In this document: positions 44,042 through 54,409 of the stretch, in pieces
Layout: each line of letters begins with the position of its first letter
How positions within the stretch are numbered: position 1 is the first letter of the stretch
DNA from: Bradyrhizobium sp. in8p8
Lineage (GTDB): Bacteria; Pseudomonadota; Alphaproteobacteria; Rhizobiales; Xanthobacteraceae
Assembly (NCBI RefSeq): GCF_000426845.1
Contig: NZ_AUGD01000003.1
Coordinates: 372,001-436,000, forward strand
Length of the DNA stretch: 64,000 nucleotides
Direction of reading: 5' to 3'
The notes under the pieces: generated by a model
Databases searched by the model: none
Told to the model about the DNA's origin: nothing
Seen by the model: only the letters and a program-made list of their open reading frames with translations
Translations under genes and position numbers: made by a program

Positions 44042-44527
44042 TTACGACAAGTCACGCCGCATCAGAAGGGCGTTCAATTGTTCCCCGTTCGGCTGCTTAT
44101 AGTAGCGTTCGCGGCGTCCGACCACCGTGAATCCGGCCCGCTCGTAGAGCCGCCGCGCCGGCTGGTTATTTTCCTCGACCTCGAGAAATATTGTGCGAAT
44201 GCCGCGTCCGGCGAGATGGCCGAGATGGGTCATCAACAGCGTGCGGGAGAGGCCGCGGCCGCGATAAGCCGCGTCGACCGCGATCGAGAGAATCTCCGCT
44301 TCGTCCGCGCCGACCCGCGACACCGCAAAGCCGATCGTCTTTCCGCCCAGACGCAAGCGATGCACCAGCGTGTTGCGCTCGCCGATCATGCTCTCGAACT
44401 CGCCTTCGCCCCAGCCGCGCGCGAAGGACGCGCCGTGCAGCTGCGCGAGCCGCGCGGCATCGCGCAAGGTCGCAGGCTCGACGACGGCGCTGCCGCCGCG
44501 CCACCATTCGGACAGCCATCCCATCAT
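44042..44527 (-). CDS. rimI: Ribosomal-protein-alanine N-acetyltransferase RimI
   Basis: The 161-residue GNAT enzyme acetylates the N-terminus of S18. The acetyl-CoA motif is AYRGRGLSRTLL and the substrate region FLEVEENNQPARRLYERAGF is typical of RimI. Its start overlaps the tsaB stop by 4 bp. Confidence 0.93.
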   Translation of the reverse strand: MMGWLSEWWRGGSAVVEPATLRDAARLAQLHGASFARGWGEGEFESMIGERNTLVHRLRLGGKTIGFAVSRVGADEAEILSIAVDAAYRGRGLSRTLLMTHLGHLAGRGIRTIFLEVEENNQPARRLYERAGFTVVGRRERYYKQPNGEQLNALLMRRDLS

Positions 44528-45219
44528 GAGGTCGCGGCTTGTGCTGCGAGGTGCTTCTGCGCCGCCGGCTTTGCGTCCGGCGCCTTCAGATAGAACGGCC
44601 GCGCCGGGGTGGTGTCGGGATTGGCAGCTGCACCAAGCCAGGCGATCCAGCCGATGTCGGGCGCAGGTTGCGCGTCGACCGCGACAGGCTGCGGTCCATC
44701 CTTGGGCCAGCGATCGGCGAGGATGCTTGCGGCATTGCCGACCAGATGCGGCGCGCCGAATTGCGAGGCGGCGATCGCCTCGTCGATCGAGGCGACACCC
44801 GGTCGCACCAGCTGGCTGCCGTCCCCGGCCACAATCTGGAAATAGACATGGTCGTGCCGCGCATCGATTGCGGAGAGCACGGGCGCCGACTTGTTCTGGC
44901 TGACGATGGCCGCGGCATAGGCCGACAGTGTCGTCAATCCCACCGCGGGCTTGCCGGAGGCAAGCGCCAGTCCGCGTGCGGCCGAGATGCCGACGCGCAA
45001 TCCGGTGAAGCTGCCGGGCCCGGTGGTGACGGCGATGCGGTCGAGCGCGGTGAAGCCGAGCTCGGCCGATTGCATCACCCGCGCGATCAGCGGCATCAGG
45101 GCTTCGGCATGGCCGCGCTTCATCGGCAGCGATTCATGCGCGCGCAGCTCGGCCGTTTCGGTGTCGAGCACGGCGGCTGCGCAGGCGTCGAGCGCAGTAT
45201 CGATGGCGAGGATCAGCAT
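44524..45219 (-). CDS. tsaB: tRNA threonylcarbamoyladenosine synthesis protein TsaB
   Basis: TsaB partners TsaD and TsaE in making t6A37 of tRNA. The 231-residue ASKHA-fold protein begins MLILAIDTALDACAAAVLD. It contains HAEALMPLIARVM and GPGSFTGLRVGISAARGLAL, the family signatures. It begins the minus-strand block tsaB-rimI-fur. Confidence 0.96.
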   Translation of the reverse strand: MLILAIDTALDACAAAVLDTETAELRAHESLPMKRGHAEALMPLIARVMQSAELGFTALDRIAVTTGPGSFTGLRVGISAARGLALASGKPAVGLTTLSAYAAAIVSQNKSAPVLSAIDARHDHVYFQIVAGDGSQLVRPGVASIDEAIAASQFGAPHLVGNAASILADRWPKDGPQPVAVDAQPAPDIGWIAWLGAAANPDTTPARPFYLKAPDAKPAAQKHLAAQAATS

Positions 45220-45223
45220 GAAA

Positions 45224-45301
45224 AAGCGAATGGCGGGTGGCGAATAGCGGACAGTCTAGCCGATCCGAGTTCCATTCGCCATTCGCTTGCTCGCCATTCG
45301 C
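45224..45301. repeat. Short repeated motif (GCGAATGGCG) between nifU-like gene and tsaB
   Basis: GCGAATGGCG, GGCGAATAGCGG, ATTCGCCATTCGC and CGCCATTCGCG form overlapping direct and inverted copies. They allow several alternative hairpins just upstream of tsaB. The function is unknown. Confidence 0.5.
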
Positions 45302-45308
45302 GCTCCAA

Positions 45309-45878
45309 TCACATCGGCCGGACTTCGACCACGTCCGGAACGAAGTGTTTCAGCAAGTTCTGGATGCCGTGCTGGAGCGTGGCCGTCGACGACGGGCAGC
45401 CGGCGCAAGAACCCTTCATGTTGAGATAGACGATGCCGTCCTTGAAGCCGCGGAAGGTGATGTCGCCGCCGTCATTGGCGACCGCCGGCCGCACCCGGGT
45501 CTCGATCAGGTCCTTGATCATGTCGACCGTCTCGGCGTCGGCCTCATCGAAGAACTCGTCCTCGTCGTCGAGATCGGCATCGCCTTGCGCTGTGCCGTCG
45601 GCAAGCAGCGGCGCGCCCGACATATAGTGCTCCATGATGGCACCCAGGATCGCGGGCTTGAGCTGCTGCCATTCACCGTTCGCCTTGGTCACGGTGATGA
45701 AATCCGATCCGTAGAACACGCCGGTGACGCCGGGCACGTCGAACAGCTTTTCAGCCAGCGGCGAGCGCGCGGCTGATTCGCGGCTCGAAAACTCCATCGG
45801 GTTGCCGTCGACCACGACGCGGCCGGGAATGAACTTCAGCGTGGCGGGATTGGGAGTGGCTTCGGTTTGAATGAACAT
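45309..45878 (-). CDS. NifU-like iron-sulfur cluster scaffold (Nfu)
   Basis: The 189-residue protein (ATG at 45878) has an N-terminal Nfu_N domain (MFIQTEATPNPATLKFIPG). A C-terminal NifU domain carries the cluster-binding CxxC in GSCAGCPSS. It delivers [4Fe-4S] clusters to target enzymes. It lies next to tsaB as in other Rhizobiales, and iron-sulfur enzymes such as MiaB are encoded nearby. Confidence 0.94.
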   Translation of the reverse strand: MFIQTEATPNPATLKFIPGRVVVDGNPMEFSSRESAARSPLAEKLFDVPGVTGVFYGSDFITVTKANGEWQQLKPAILGAIMEHYMSGAPLLADGTAQGDADLDDEDEFFDEADAETVDMIKDLIETRVRPAVANDGGDITFRGFKDGIVYLNMKGSCAGCPSSTATLQHGIQNLLKHFVPDVVEVRPM

Positions 45879-46008
45879 GGCTTTCTCCAGACGTCGCCGG
45901 TTCAAGGCCGGCGCGTACCTATCCACTAGCAGATGGCGAGGGGGAACGCACGATCAAGGGGCAGGGCGAGCATTTCAAAGCCAGATCAGAGGCTTAGGCA
46001 CTAGATTG

Positions 46009-46040
46009 CCCTTCCCTGGATGGGGCCCTCCAGGGAAGGG
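46009..46040. terminator. Perfect 12-bp hairpin after usp
   Basis: CCCTTCCCTGGA and TCCAGGGAAGGG pair perfectly around an 8-base loop, 15 bp after the usp stop. There is no T-run, but the position suits a 3' stabiliser or terminator. Confidence 0.6.
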
Positions 46041-46054
46041 TAGGAGGCACCGCG

Positions 46055-46549
46055 CTACGACAGCAGATCCACGCTCTGGTCGCTCAGCGCCCCCGAGATG
46101 ATCGTCACCGGTATTGGAAAGGTTCCGACCGCCTGCGCGAGCATCGCGACCAGCGGTCCCGGCCCTTCCGGGCCGGGATTGGCGGCAAGCACCAGCATGG
46201 CGATATCGGGATCCTCGTCGATCACCGCGAGCAGCTGTTCCATCGGCGCGCCCTCCCGGATCACCCGCTCCGGGGTGATTGCGGCGATGCCATTGGCCCT
46301 GCCGGCGGCGCGGTCGAGTGCGGCTTCGGCGGCCTCCTGCGCTTCCGCGCGCATGATGTCGGCAACGCCAAGCCATTCCTGGCTCTGCTGTTCGGGCTCG
46401 ATGATGCGAAGCATCACCACGCCGCCCCCGGCCCGAATCGCCCAGCGGCTGGCGTAATACACCGCGCGATCCCATTCGGCGGTGTCATCGACGATGACGA
46501 GGCATTTGGGCTTGTGGCCCGACTCGTAGCAAAGTCGCTTGCTGGTCAT
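46055..46549 (-). CDS. Universal stress protein (UspA family)
   Basis: The 164-residue protein has one Usp domain, starting CLVIVDDTAEWDRAVYYASR and ending VTIISGALSD. The usual ATP-binding G-2x-G-9x-G(S/T) motif is degenerate (AANPGPEGPGP). It may be of the non-ATP-binding type. The ATG at 46549 is preferred to the frame start at 46588. It lies 90 bp after trpS. Confidence 0.88.
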   Translation of the reverse strand: MTSKRLCYESGHKPKCLVIVDDTAEWDRAVYYASRWAIRAGGGVVMLRIIEPEQQSQEWLGVADIMRAEAQEAAEAALDRAAGRANGIAAITPERVIREGAPMEQLLAVIDEDPDIAMLVLAANPGPEGPGPLVAMLAQAVGTFPIPVTIISGALSDQSVDLLS

Positions 46550-46639
46550 GCATGTCCCAGAATGTGCACGGCCGGCATGCTGCCACACTCGCCTTCGCTT
46601 TGGGAGAGGGGGCGCCGGCCGGCGTCACGAGAGCGAAGG

Positions 46640-47692
46640 TCAGCGCCGGCGGATGAAGCCGACGATGTCCTTCGAGAGCTTCATGGTCTCGTCGGCGATG
46701 GCGCGGGCACGGTCGGAGCCGTCGTTCAGGATCGCGTCGATATGGCCGGGGTCGGCGACGAGGCGCTTCATCTCACCGGCGATCGGCGCGAGCTTGGTGA
46801 CGCACAGCTCCGCCAGCGCGTTCTTGAAGCTCGAGAACTGGCCGCCGCCGAAATCGCGCAGCACATCGGCTTTGGAGCGGCCGGAGAGCGCGGCGAAAAT
46901 GCCGACGAGGTTGTCGGCCTCGGGGCGGGCTTCCAGGCCCTTTTCCTCGGTCGGCAACGGTTCCGGATCGGTCTTCGCCTTGCGGATCTTCTGCGCGATG
47001 GTGTCGGCATCGTCGGTGAGGTTGATGCGCGAATTGTCGGAGGCATCCGACTTCGACATCTTCTTGGTGCCGTCCCGCAAGCTCATCACGCGCGTCGCCG
47101 GTCCCGTGATCAGGGGCTCGGGCAGCGGGAAGAACAGGCCGTCACTGGCGCCCTGGGCACGAATGGAATCGCCGAAATCGTTGTTGAACTTCTGCGCGAT
47201 GTCGCGCGAAAGCTCGAGATGCTGCTTCTGGTCCTCACCGACCGGCACGTGAGTGGCGCGGTACAGCAGGATGTCGGCCGCCATCAGCACGGGATAGTCG
47301 AACAACCCGACCGACGCGTTCTCGCGGTCCTTGCCGGCCTTCTCCTTGAACTGGGTCATGCGGCCGAGCCAGCCCATGCGCGCGACGCAGTTGAAGATCC
47401 AGGCGAGCTCGGCATGGCCCGAGACCTGACTCTGGTTGAACACGATGTGCTTCTTCGGATCGATGCCGGCAGCGATGAACGCAGCCGTGACCTCGCGGGT
47501 GTTGCGCGTGAGCTCGGCCGGTCCGCCCCAGACGTCGACGCCCTGCGTGATCGCGTGCATGTCGACGACGCAATAGATGCAGTTGTGGGTTTCCTGCATC
47601 TTCACGAAGTTGACGATCGCGCCGAGATAATTGCCGAGGTGCAGATTGCCTGTCGGCTGGACGCCCGAAAAGACCCGTTCAACGAATGGCAT
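46640..47692 (-). CDS. trpS: Tryptophanyl-tRNA synthetase
   Basis: The 350-residue class I enzyme has the HIGH-type motif [13 protein letters not shown] and the KMSKS motif [10 protein letters not shown]. It charges tRNA-Trp. The ATG at 47692 gives the family start [15 protein letters not shown]; a longer frame to 47731 adds unrelated residues. It follows murJ on the same strand, as in other alphaproteobacteria. Confidence 0.97.
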   Translation of the reverse strand: MPFVERVFSGVQPTGNLHLGNYLGAIVNFVKMQETHNCIYCVVDMHAITQGVDVWGGPAELTRNTREVTAAFIAAGIDPKKHIVFNQSQVSGHAELAWIFNCVARMGWLGRMTQFKEKAGKDRENASVGLFDYPVLMAADILLYRATHVPVGEDQKQHLELSRDIAQKFNNDFGDSIRAQGASDGLFFPLPEPLITGPATRVMSLRDGTKKMSKSDASDNSRINLTDDADTIAQKIRKAKTDPEPLPTEEKGLEARPEADNLVGIFAALSGRSKADVLRDFGGGQFSSFKNALAELCVTKLAPIAGEMKRLVADPGHIDAILNDGSDRARAIADETMKLSKDIVGFIRRR

Positions 47693-47775
47693 GGTCAGCC
47701 TTCCCATAGGTATTCGCGCCGTCGTTTCCAACAGCGGCGCTGCCCCGTCAAGGGTATTTCGCCGGGCCTCGTGGT

Positions 47776-49308
47776 TTAGCGGGGCCGTTTCAACGCGCCG
47801 ACCGCCTCATGCCAGGAGGTGACGCCGAGGATCCGCAGGAGCAGGCCATAGACGGCGATCCCCGCCGCGATCTGCGCACCCAGCGCGACGAACTTGATGA
47901 AGCCTTGGCTCTCGGCAGGCACCAGACCTGTGGTCAGCCAGAGCAGGCCGCCCATCGCGATCGCGGCCAGCGCGATCCGCGGCAGCCGCGTGCGGGCGCT
48001 CGCATCGACCGCGAAGCCGAACTCGCTCGTGCCCTTGCGGAGCAGCGCGAGCGCGCTGCTCCAGGCGCCGGCCGCGATGCTTGCGGCGATCCCGCTCGCG
48101 CCGAAGACATGGCCGAGCAGAAGCGCGAGCACGACCGTCACCACGAAGCCCTGGGCCGTGGCCAGCAGCGGCGCCATCGTGTCGCTGCGGGCATAGAACG
48201 CCGGCGACAGCGCCTTGATCAGCACATGCGCCGGCAGGCCGAGCGCCAGCCAAATCAGGGCGTTCGCCGTCGCCGCGCTGTCCTGTGCGCCGAAAGCGCC
48301 ATGCTCGAACAACAGCCGCACGATCGGCTCGGCCAGTACGATCAGGCCGAGGGTCGCCGGCAGCGTCAGCCCGGTCGCAAGCTCCAGCGCGCGCGATTCG
48401 GCGTGCGCCACCGCGTCGCGATCTCCGCTGCGCACGGCACGCGTCAGCTCCGGCACCAGCACCGTTCCCATGGCGACGCCGACGATACCGAGCGGCAGCT
48501 CGATCAGCCGGTTGGCGAAATAGAGCCAGGACACCGCGGAGGGCGTCGCCGAGGCGATGATCGCGCCTGCGACCATCAGCCATTGCGGGCCCGAGCTTGC
48601 CAGCATGCCGGGGATGGCCTTGGCGAAGAAGCCGCGCATCTCCTTGTCGAAGCTGGCGCGCAGCGGCGTCGCAAGACGCGCGCTTCGCTGCGACAGCAGC
48701 ATCAGAAGCTGCAGCAGGCCGGCGATGCCGACGCTGGCCGCCAGGATCCACGCGGCGAAGCTTGCATCTGCGCGGTCCAGCAGCAGCACTGCGATCGCGG
48801 CGATCAGCGCGATGTTGAACAGCAGCGGCGAGAACGCGGTGAGGGCAAAGCGCCCTTGCGCATTGAGCAGTCCCATCAGCACCGTGACCGGACCGGCAAA
48901 GGCAAGGTAGGGCAGCATCAGCCGCGCATTCGCGACGGCGAGATCGAGCGTGCCGCTGCCGAGGAATCCCGGCGCGATCACCGTGATGACCAGAGGCATC
49001 AGAAGTGCGATGACGATCGAGATCGCGATCAGGGCCGCGCTGACCGTGCCGAGCACGCGCCCCGCGAATGCCGCGGCAGCCCGCTGCCCGTCATGGTCGC
49101 GGATACGGAGCCAGGCCGGGATCAGCGCCGCGTTCAGCGCGCCTTCGCTGAGAAGCCGCCGGACCACGTTGACGAGCTGAAACGCCGCCAGAAACGCGTC
49201 CGCCACGGCGCCGGTCCCGAGCAGCGCCGCAATCAGGGAATCGCGGGCAAAACCCAGCAGCCGCGAGGCCAATGTTCCCGTCGAGACGGTCAGGAAGGAG
49301 CGGATCAT
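47776..49308 (-). CDS. murJ: Lipid II flippase MurJ
   Basis: The 510-residue membrane protein begins [25 protein letters not shown], typical of MurJ, and shows about 14 hydrophobic segments. It moves lipid II across the inner membrane for peptidoglycan synthesis. Conserved Arg residues ([21 protein letters not shown]) are present. Confidence 0.96.
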   Translation of the reverse strand: MIRSFLTVSTGTLASRLLGFARDSLIAALLGTGAVADAFLAAFQLVNVVRRLLSEGALNAALIPAWLRIRDHDGQRAAAAFAGRVLGTVSAALIAISIVIALLMPLVITVIAPGFLGSGTLDLAVANARLMLPYLAFAGPVTVLMGLLNAQGRFALTAFSPLLFNIALIAAIAVLLLDRADASFAAWILAASVGIAGLLQLLMLLSQRSARLATPLRASFDKEMRGFFAKAIPGMLASSGPQWLMVAGAIIASATPSAVSWLYFANRLIELPLGIVGVAMGTVLVPELTRAVRSGDRDAVAHAESRALELATGLTLPATLGLIVLAEPIVRLLFEHGAFGAQDSAATANALIWLALGLPAHVLIKALSPAFYARSDTMAPLLATAQGFVVTVVLALLLGHVFGASGIAASIAAGAWSSALALLRKGTSEFGFAVDASARTRLPRIALAAIAMGGLLWLTTGLVPAESQGFIKFVALGAQIAAGIAVYGLLLRILGVTSWHEAVGALKRPR

Positions 49309-49432
49309 TGCCGTCGAGAATACCGTTGCTTGCTCGTGCCGGCCCGATCGTGATAGGCCGCGAGCCGGATTTCAGGCGCACAGGAAGCGGATTTTCGCGG
49401 GTATCGCAATCCGCCAAACAGGATCAAGGTGA

Positions 49433-50434
49433 ATGGCTGACGTGAAATACGACGTTCTCGGCATCGGCAACGCGCTGTTCGACGTGCTGGTCAGGACCGA
49501 CGAGGCCTTTCTGGCCAAGCATGGCATGACCAAGGGCAGCATGTCCCTGATCGACGAGGCGCGCGCGGCCGCCATCTACAAGGACATGGGGCCGGCCACG
49601 GAAGTCTCGGGCGGCTCGGCCGCCAACACCATCGTCGGCATCGGCAGCCTGGGGGCACGCGCCGCCTATGTCGGCAAGGTCAAGGACGACCAGATCGGCA
49701 AGCTCTATGTCCATGACATCCGCGCCGCCGGCGTCGCCTTCGACACGCCCGCTGCCAAGGATGGCCCCGCCACCGGCTGCTCCTACATCCTGGTCACCGG
49801 CGACGGTGAGCGCACCATGAACACCTATCTCGGCGCGGCGCAGGATCTGTCGCCCGCCGACATCGACCCGGCCGAGATCGCGGCAGCCGGCATCGTCTAT
49901 CTGGAGGGCTATCTCTGGGACCCCAAGAACGCCAAGGACGCCTTCGTCAAGGCGGCCAAGATCGCCCATGACGCCAAGCGCAAGGTGGCGCTCACGCTCT
50001 CGGATTCCTTCTGTGTCGACCGCTATCGCGACGAATTTCTCTCCTTGATGCGCAACGGCACCGTCGACATCGTCTTCGCCAACGAGTCCGAGCTGCACTC
50101 GCTCTACATGACCTCGGATTTCGACACCGCGCTGAAGCAGCTGCGCAACGACGTCAATCTCGGCGTCGTCACCCGCAGCGAGAAGGGCTGCATGGTGGTG
50201 TCGGTGGAAGACGCGGTTGCCGCGCCCGCATTCCCGGTCGACAAGGTGGTCGACACGACCGGCGCCGGCGATCTCTTCGCTGCAGGATTCCTGTATGGTT
50301 TGGCGCGCAATCTTGCCTACAAGCAGTGCGGCGAGCTCGGTGCGCTTGCGGCTGCCGAAGTAATCCAGCACATCGGCGCGCGGCCGCAAGTGTCGCTGAA
50401 GGAGCTGGCGGAGCAGCGTGGGCTGACGGCGTAA
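49433..50434 (+). CDS. PfkB-family (adenosine) kinase
   Basis: The 333-residue protein has both PfkB signatures, GGSAANTIVGIGSLG near residue 60 and DTTGAGDLFAAGFLYG with the catalytic Asp near residue 280. The start KYDVLGIGNALFDVLV suits the adenosine/ribokinase branch. It likely phosphorylates adenosine to AMP. The gene diverges from murJ over 124 bp. Confidence 0.88.
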   Translation: MADVKYDVLGIGNALFDVLVRTDEAFLAKHGMTKGSMSLIDEARAAAIYKDMGPATEVSGGSAANTIVGIGSLGARAAYVGKVKDDQIGKLYVHDIRAAGVAFDTPAAKDGPATGCSYILVTGDGERTMNTYLGAAQDLSPADIDPAEIAAAGIVYLEGYLWDPKNAKDAFVKAAKIAHDAKRKVALTLSDSFCVDRYRDEFLSLMRNGTVDIVFANESELHSLYMTSDFDTALKQLRNDVNLGVVTRSEKGCMVVSVEDAVAAPAFPVDKVVDTTGAGDLFAAGFLYGLARNLAYKQCGELGALAAAEVIQHIGARPQVSLKELAEQRGLTA

Positions 50435-50493
50435 GGCTCTCGCCACTCTTTCCGTCATTTCGAGCCAACGGGTCCGCGCGAAGCGCGGCCCGA

Positions 50494-50568
50494 TGACGGG
50501 CTCAGCGAAGCAATCCAGTCTGTCTCAGCGCAAAGACTCTGGATTGCTTCGCTAGGCTCGCAATGACG
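50494..50568. repeat. Intergenic inverted repeat, family A
   Basis: AGCGAAGCAATCCAG (50504-50518) faces its perfect complement at 50539-50553, flanked by CGATGACGGG and CGCAATGACGG. It lies between converging genes. A second copy is at 55922-55997. Confidence 0.8.
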
Positions 50569-50575
50569 GTGTAGC

Positions 50576-52282
50576 TCACGCCGTCTTCGCCGCCTTCAAT
50601 CCCAGTCGCTGCTCCACCGCATCCCGCATCACGAACTTCTGGATCTTTCCCGTCACTGTCATCGGAAACTCGTCGACGAACTCCACGTAGCGAGGGATCT
50701 TGTTGTGGGCGATCTGGCCGTCGCAGAAGGCGCGGACCTCCTCGGCCGTCAGCGTTTCGCCCGGCCTGACGCGGATCCATGCGCAGAGCTCCTCGCCGTA
50801 GCGGGTGTCCGCGACGCCGAAAATCTGCACGTCCTGGATCTTGGGGTGACGGTACAGAAACTCCTCGATCTCGCGCGGGTAGAGGTTCTCGCCGCCGCGG
50901 ATCACCAGATCCTTGATGCGTCCAACGATGTTGCAATAGCCCTCGTCGTCGATGGTGGCGAGGTCGCCGGTGTGCATCCAGCCATGGGCATCGAGCACAT
51001 CGGCCGTCTTTTCCTTCTCTTCCCAATAGCCCAGCATGACGCTGTAGCCGCGCGTGCAGAGCTCGCCGCGTTCGCCGCGCTTGACGATCTTTCCCTCGAG
51101 ATCGACGATCTTGACCTCCACATGCGGATGGATTCTTCCGACCGTGGAGACGCGGCGCTCCAGCGGGTCGTCCACTGCGCTCTGGAAGCTGACGGGACTG
51201 GTCTCGGTCATGCCATAGGCTATCGTGACCTCGCGCATGTTCATCTCGGTGTTGACCCGCTTCATGACCTCGATCGGGCAGGGCGCGCCGGCCATGATAC
51301 CGGTGCGCAGCGATTTCAGATCGAAGTTCTTGAACTCGGGGTGATCGAGTTCGGCGATGAACATGGTCGGCACGCCGTACAGCGCGGTGCATTTCTCCTG
51401 CTCGACCACGCGCAGCGTCGCGAGCGGATCAAAGCCCTCGCCCGGATAGACCATGGCGGCGCCGAGCGTGACGGAGGCCAGGTTGCCCATCACCATGCCG
51501 AAGCAATGATAGAGCGGCACCGGAATGCAGATGCGGTCCTGCTCCGTCAGGCGCATCGCTCGTCCCGTGAAGTAGCCGTTGTTGAGGATGTTGTGGTGGG
51601 TCAGCGTGACGCCTTTCGGCGAACCCGTGGTGCCGCTGGTGAACTGGATGTTGACAGGGTCGTCGAACTGCAGCGCGGCGCCGAGCGCGGCAAGCTGCTG
51701 ACGATGCTCCGCTCCGCTCATGCGTGCGACGTTGTCGAAGGGGATCGTGCCTGGGGCCGCCGGGCCGCCGATCTGGATCACCATCCGCAAAGCCGGCAAC
51801 CGCGCTGCCTGCAAATGTCCAGGTTTCGCCCGCGCCAGCTCCGGAAGCAGCGTGTTGAGCATCTCCATGTAATTGCTGGTCTTGAACGCGGTGGCGGTGA
51901 CGATCGCCGCGCAGCCGACCTTCTTGAGGGCGAATTCCAGCTCGCTGAGCCGGTAGGCGGGGTTGATCGTCACCAGGATCAGGCCGGCTTTGGCGGCGGC
52001 GAACTGGGTCAGCGTCCATTCCGGCCGGTTCAGCGACCATATGCCGATCCGCTCCCCCCGTTCGAGCCCGAGCGCGAGAAAGCCCGCGGCGAGCGCGTCG
52101 ACCCGCTCGGCGAACTCTTTCCAGGTCCATCTGACGCCGTGGCTGGGCGAGACGAGCGCCTCGCGATCGCCCCAGCGCCGCACCGCATGGTCCAGGCTTC
52201 GACCGATCGTCTCGCCGAGCAGTGGCGTGTCCGAGATACCGCAGACGTAGCTGTCCGCCTTGTCAGCCAAATTGTCAGCCAA
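50576..52282 (-). CDS. Acyl-CoA synthetase (AMP-binding, FadD-like)
   Basis: The 568-residue enzyme activates a carboxylic acid as its CoA thioester. It has the ATP loop [30 protein letters not shown] and the C-domain hinge [17 protein letters not shown], with the catalytic Lys in TVTGKIQKF. It belongs to the medium-chain/ACSF2-like group. The start is TTG at 52282, preceded by GAGAGGA; no upstream ATG exists. The substrate is probably a fatty acid. Confidence 0.9.
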   Translation of the reverse strand: MADNLADKADSYVCGISDTPLLGETIGRSLDHAVRRWGDREALVSPSHGVRWTWKEFAERVDALAAGFLALGLERGERIGIWSLNRPEWTLTQFAAAKAGLILVTINPAYRLSELEFALKKVGCAAIVTATAFKTSNYMEMLNTLLPELARAKPGHLQAARLPALRMVIQIGGPAAPGTIPFDNVARMSGAEHRQQLAALGAALQFDDPVNIQFTSGTTGSPKGVTLTHHNILNNGYFTGRAMRLTEQDRICIPVPLYHCFGMVMGNLASVTLGAAMVYPGEGFDPLATLRVVEQEKCTALYGVPTMFIAELDHPEFKNFDLKSLRTGIMAGAPCPIEVMKRVNTEMNMREVTIAYGMTETSPVSFQSAVDDPLERRVSTVGRIHPHVEVKIVDLEGKIVKRGERGELCTRGYSVMLGYWEEKEKTADVLDAHGWMHTGDLATIDDEGYCNIVGRIKDLVIRGGENLYPREIEEFLYRHPKIQDVQIFGVADTRYGEELCAWIRVRPGETLTAEEVRAFCDGQIAHNKIPRYVEFVDEFPMTVTGKIQKFVMRDAVEQRLGLKAAKTA

Positions 52283-52318
52283 GTCGAAATCCTCTCGTCA
52301 AAATACCCAGCATGGTCT

Positions 52319-52416
52319 TTCAGTCGCCATGCCCGGGCTTGACCCGGGCATCCACGTCTTTGGCGCCTGCGGCTGCACGTGGACGGCCCGGACAACAAGC
52401 CCGGCCATGACGGGTG
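52319..52416. repeat. Compound intergenic palindrome, family B
   Basis: GCCATGCCCGGGCTTGACC, CCGGGCATCCACGTCTTTGG and GCACGTGGACGGCCCGG, then AAGCCCGGCCATGACGG, give the same nested pairing as the copy between fabB and fabI, in the gap between two minus-strand genes. Confidence 0.7.
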
Positions 52417-52432
52417 ATGAGAGTCGCGCCCC

Positions 52433-53629
52433 TTAGGCCGCCTTCTGCCCGCTCCCGGCAGCATCGAGCCCGGCATAGACACCGCGCTCGAATCCCGCGA
52501 ACGCCTCCAGGCATTTCGCATCGGCGAACGGCAGAAGCTGCATCAGGATCACGCCGGTGACGTCGCGTGCAGGATCGATCCAGTAATAGGTGTTGGCGAG
52601 CCCCGCCCAGGCGAGGCTGCCGGCGCTACGGCCCTCGGCGGTCTTGGCGGTGTTGATCATGAAGCTGAGGCCCCACTTCTTCACCTGCTCCGGATACAGA
52701 TCGACGTCGTTGGTGTACATCGGGGCGGCCGTCGTCATCTTGCCCATGGCGAGATCGCCGATGTGGTTCTGCCCCATCATTGCGACGGTCTCGGCCTTCA
52801 ACACCTGGTTGCCGTTGCCGCGGCCCTTGTTCAGGATCATCTGGGTAAACCTGATGTAGTCCGCTGCCGTCGAATAGAGGCCGCCGCCACCCATGTGGAA
52901 TTCCGGCTCCTGCTCGAGCTCGAACGGGATGGCGGCCAGCTGGCCGTCCTCGCCGCGCGCGTGCATGCCGACCAGGCGCTTGCGCATGTCGTCGGTGATC
53001 TTGAACGCCGTGTTGCTCATGCCGAGAGGGTTGAACAGATTGTCGCGCAGATAGGCGTCCAATCGCTTGCCGCTGGTAGCCTCCACGGCCTTGCCGACGA
53101 AATCGATGTTGGTGCCATATTCCCAGCGCGTGCCGGGGTCGGTCATGATCGGGGTCTTCAGCGCCGCGTTCTGGCAGGTGGTGATGGCGGGAATGCCGTT
53201 CTTGTCCAGATAGACCGCGAGATCGCCGTTCCACATATTGTAGCAGAAGCCGGCAGTGTGGGTCATGAGCTGGCGCAGCGTGATCGGGCCCTTGGCGGGG
53301 CGCAGCTTTGCCTCTCCATTGGCGTCGAAACCTTCGAGCACCTGCGGATTGGCGAGATCGGGCAATACATCGCCGATCGGCGCATCCAGCGACAGCTTGC
53401 CCTGCTCGACCAGCTGCATCGCGCCCGCCGTGGTCACCGCCTTCGTCATCGAGGCGATCCAGAACACGCTGTCGTCGGTCATCGCATCCGGCCTGGACAG
53501 GTCGCGCTTGCCGAACGCGCCCTGATACAGCACGTCGTTGCCGCTCGCGGCGATGGCGACGACGCCCGGAATCTCCTTGGTCTCGCTCTTCTGACGCAGA
53601 ATCTCGTCGATGTCAGCTTTGCTTTGCAT
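52433..53629 (-). CDS. Serine hydrolase, beta-lactamase/EstB family
   Basis: The 398-residue protein has the class C type SxxK motif (IASMTKAVT) with Ser near residue 80. A Tyr follows in RWEYGTNIDFVG, where YxN is usual. There is no signal peptide, so it is probably a cytosolic esterase or lactonase rather than a beta-lactamase. Family blocks include PITLRQLMTHTAGFCYNMWN and GMSNTAFKITDDMRKRL. The substrate is unknown. Confidence 0.87.
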   Translation of the reverse strand: MQSKADIDEILRQKSETKEIPGVVAIAASGNDVLYQGAFGKRDLSRPDAMTDDSVFWIASMTKAVTTAGAMQLVEQGKLSLDAPIGDVLPDLANPQVLEGFDANGEAKLRPAKGPITLRQLMTHTAGFCYNMWNGDLAVYLDKNGIPAITTCQNAALKTPIMTDPGTRWEYGTNIDFVGKAVEATSGKRLDAYLRDNLFNPLGMSNTAFKITDDMRKRLVGMHARGEDGQLAAIPFELEQEPEFHMGGGGLYSTAADYIRFTQMILNKGRGNGNQVLKAETVAMMGQNHIGDLAMGKMTTAAPMYTNDVDLYPEQVKKWGLSFMINTAKTAEGRSAGSLAWAGLANTYYWIDPARDVTGVILMQLLPFADAKCLEAFAGFERGVYAGLDAAGSGQKAA

Positions 53630-53979
53630 GGCGTTTCCTCAGGTTTGATTATTGTTGGAAGCAGCCGATTGTCCTCCCGGATAGCCGGCGCGGCAAGCGC
53701 ATCTATGTACCTGAACCGGTCGCGATGTCGTGACTTGACGGTCTTGATCTAGCGCAGGACGACAACGCGGCTGAGCGCCTACGCTCTTTCACAATCTGCG
53801 GTGGATCGACGTGCCTCGCCCTCACCTTGGACGGGCTTCAGGCCGATATGCTTCGTGGTTTTCGAACCCTTGAAACATTTCGTGAGCTGCCGCGTTCAGC
53901 ACCCGGTCCCGATCGAGGGGCCGATAAGACTTGATGCAAATGTTGCCGGCCGTGTGGATGGGCGGCGAGGGGGCCTCGG
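53630..53979. other. Intergenic region, nothing recognised
   Basis: These 350 bases between the serine hydrolase start and the small gene at 53980 contain only short frames without family resemblance. Promoters for the divergent genes should be here. Confidence 0.5.
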
Positions 53980-54300
53980 ATGATTTCGACCTGGAGCGAA
54001 TGGAAGCGCTATCCCCGTCCGGGACGCGGCGAGAACCTGGAGGCGCCGATTTCGCCGGGGATCTATGAGGTGCGCGTCGCCGGCACCGGCGCACTCTACT
54101 CGTTCGGGGCGGTGGACAATCTGGCGCAGGCGCTGTCGCTGTTGCCGGTCGGCTCGAAGTCATGGTTCGGCCGCCGCGACACCTCTCATGTTCCCGATCT
54201 CGAATACCGGACCTGCGCGACCTCCTCGAAGGCCGACGCCAAGGCCGCGGCCGAGCGGATGATCGGCCGTCGCGAGACCTATATGAGCGGCGCGGCCTGA
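53980..54300 (+). CDS. Small hypothetical protein with GIY-YIG-like pattern
   Basis: The 106-residue protein has GIYEVRVAGTGALYSFG at residues about 27-43. This recalls the GIY...YIG core of GIY-YIG nucleases, with YSFG in place of YIG. The later part (WFGRRDTSHVPDLEYRTC, then AAAERMIGRR) has the strand and helix order of that fold and a Glu in the helix. The usual catalytic Arg helix is unclear (DNLAQALSLLP), so it may be inactive. No partner gene is evident; the gene at 54410 is an ordinary dehydrogenase. The family link is tentative. Confidence 0.6.
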   Translation: MISTWSEWKRYPRPGRGENLEAPISPGIYEVRVAGTGALYSFGAVDNLAQALSLLPVGSKSWFGRRDTSHVPDLEYRTCATSSKADAKAAAERMIGRRETYMSGAA

Positions 54301-54409
54301 GGCCGCTGCCAGTTTAGCTGCCACCTGACGTGCGTTTGCGGGGCGGTGCATTGCGCGCCGTCTGTCTCTATATTGCGGCCGATCCGATCGCCGCCAGGGA
54401 GAAACGCCA

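Noticed and set aside
49424-50458. 344-codon frame antisense to the adenosine kinase gene
   Set aside because: It is a shadow of a gene with clear PfkB signatures.
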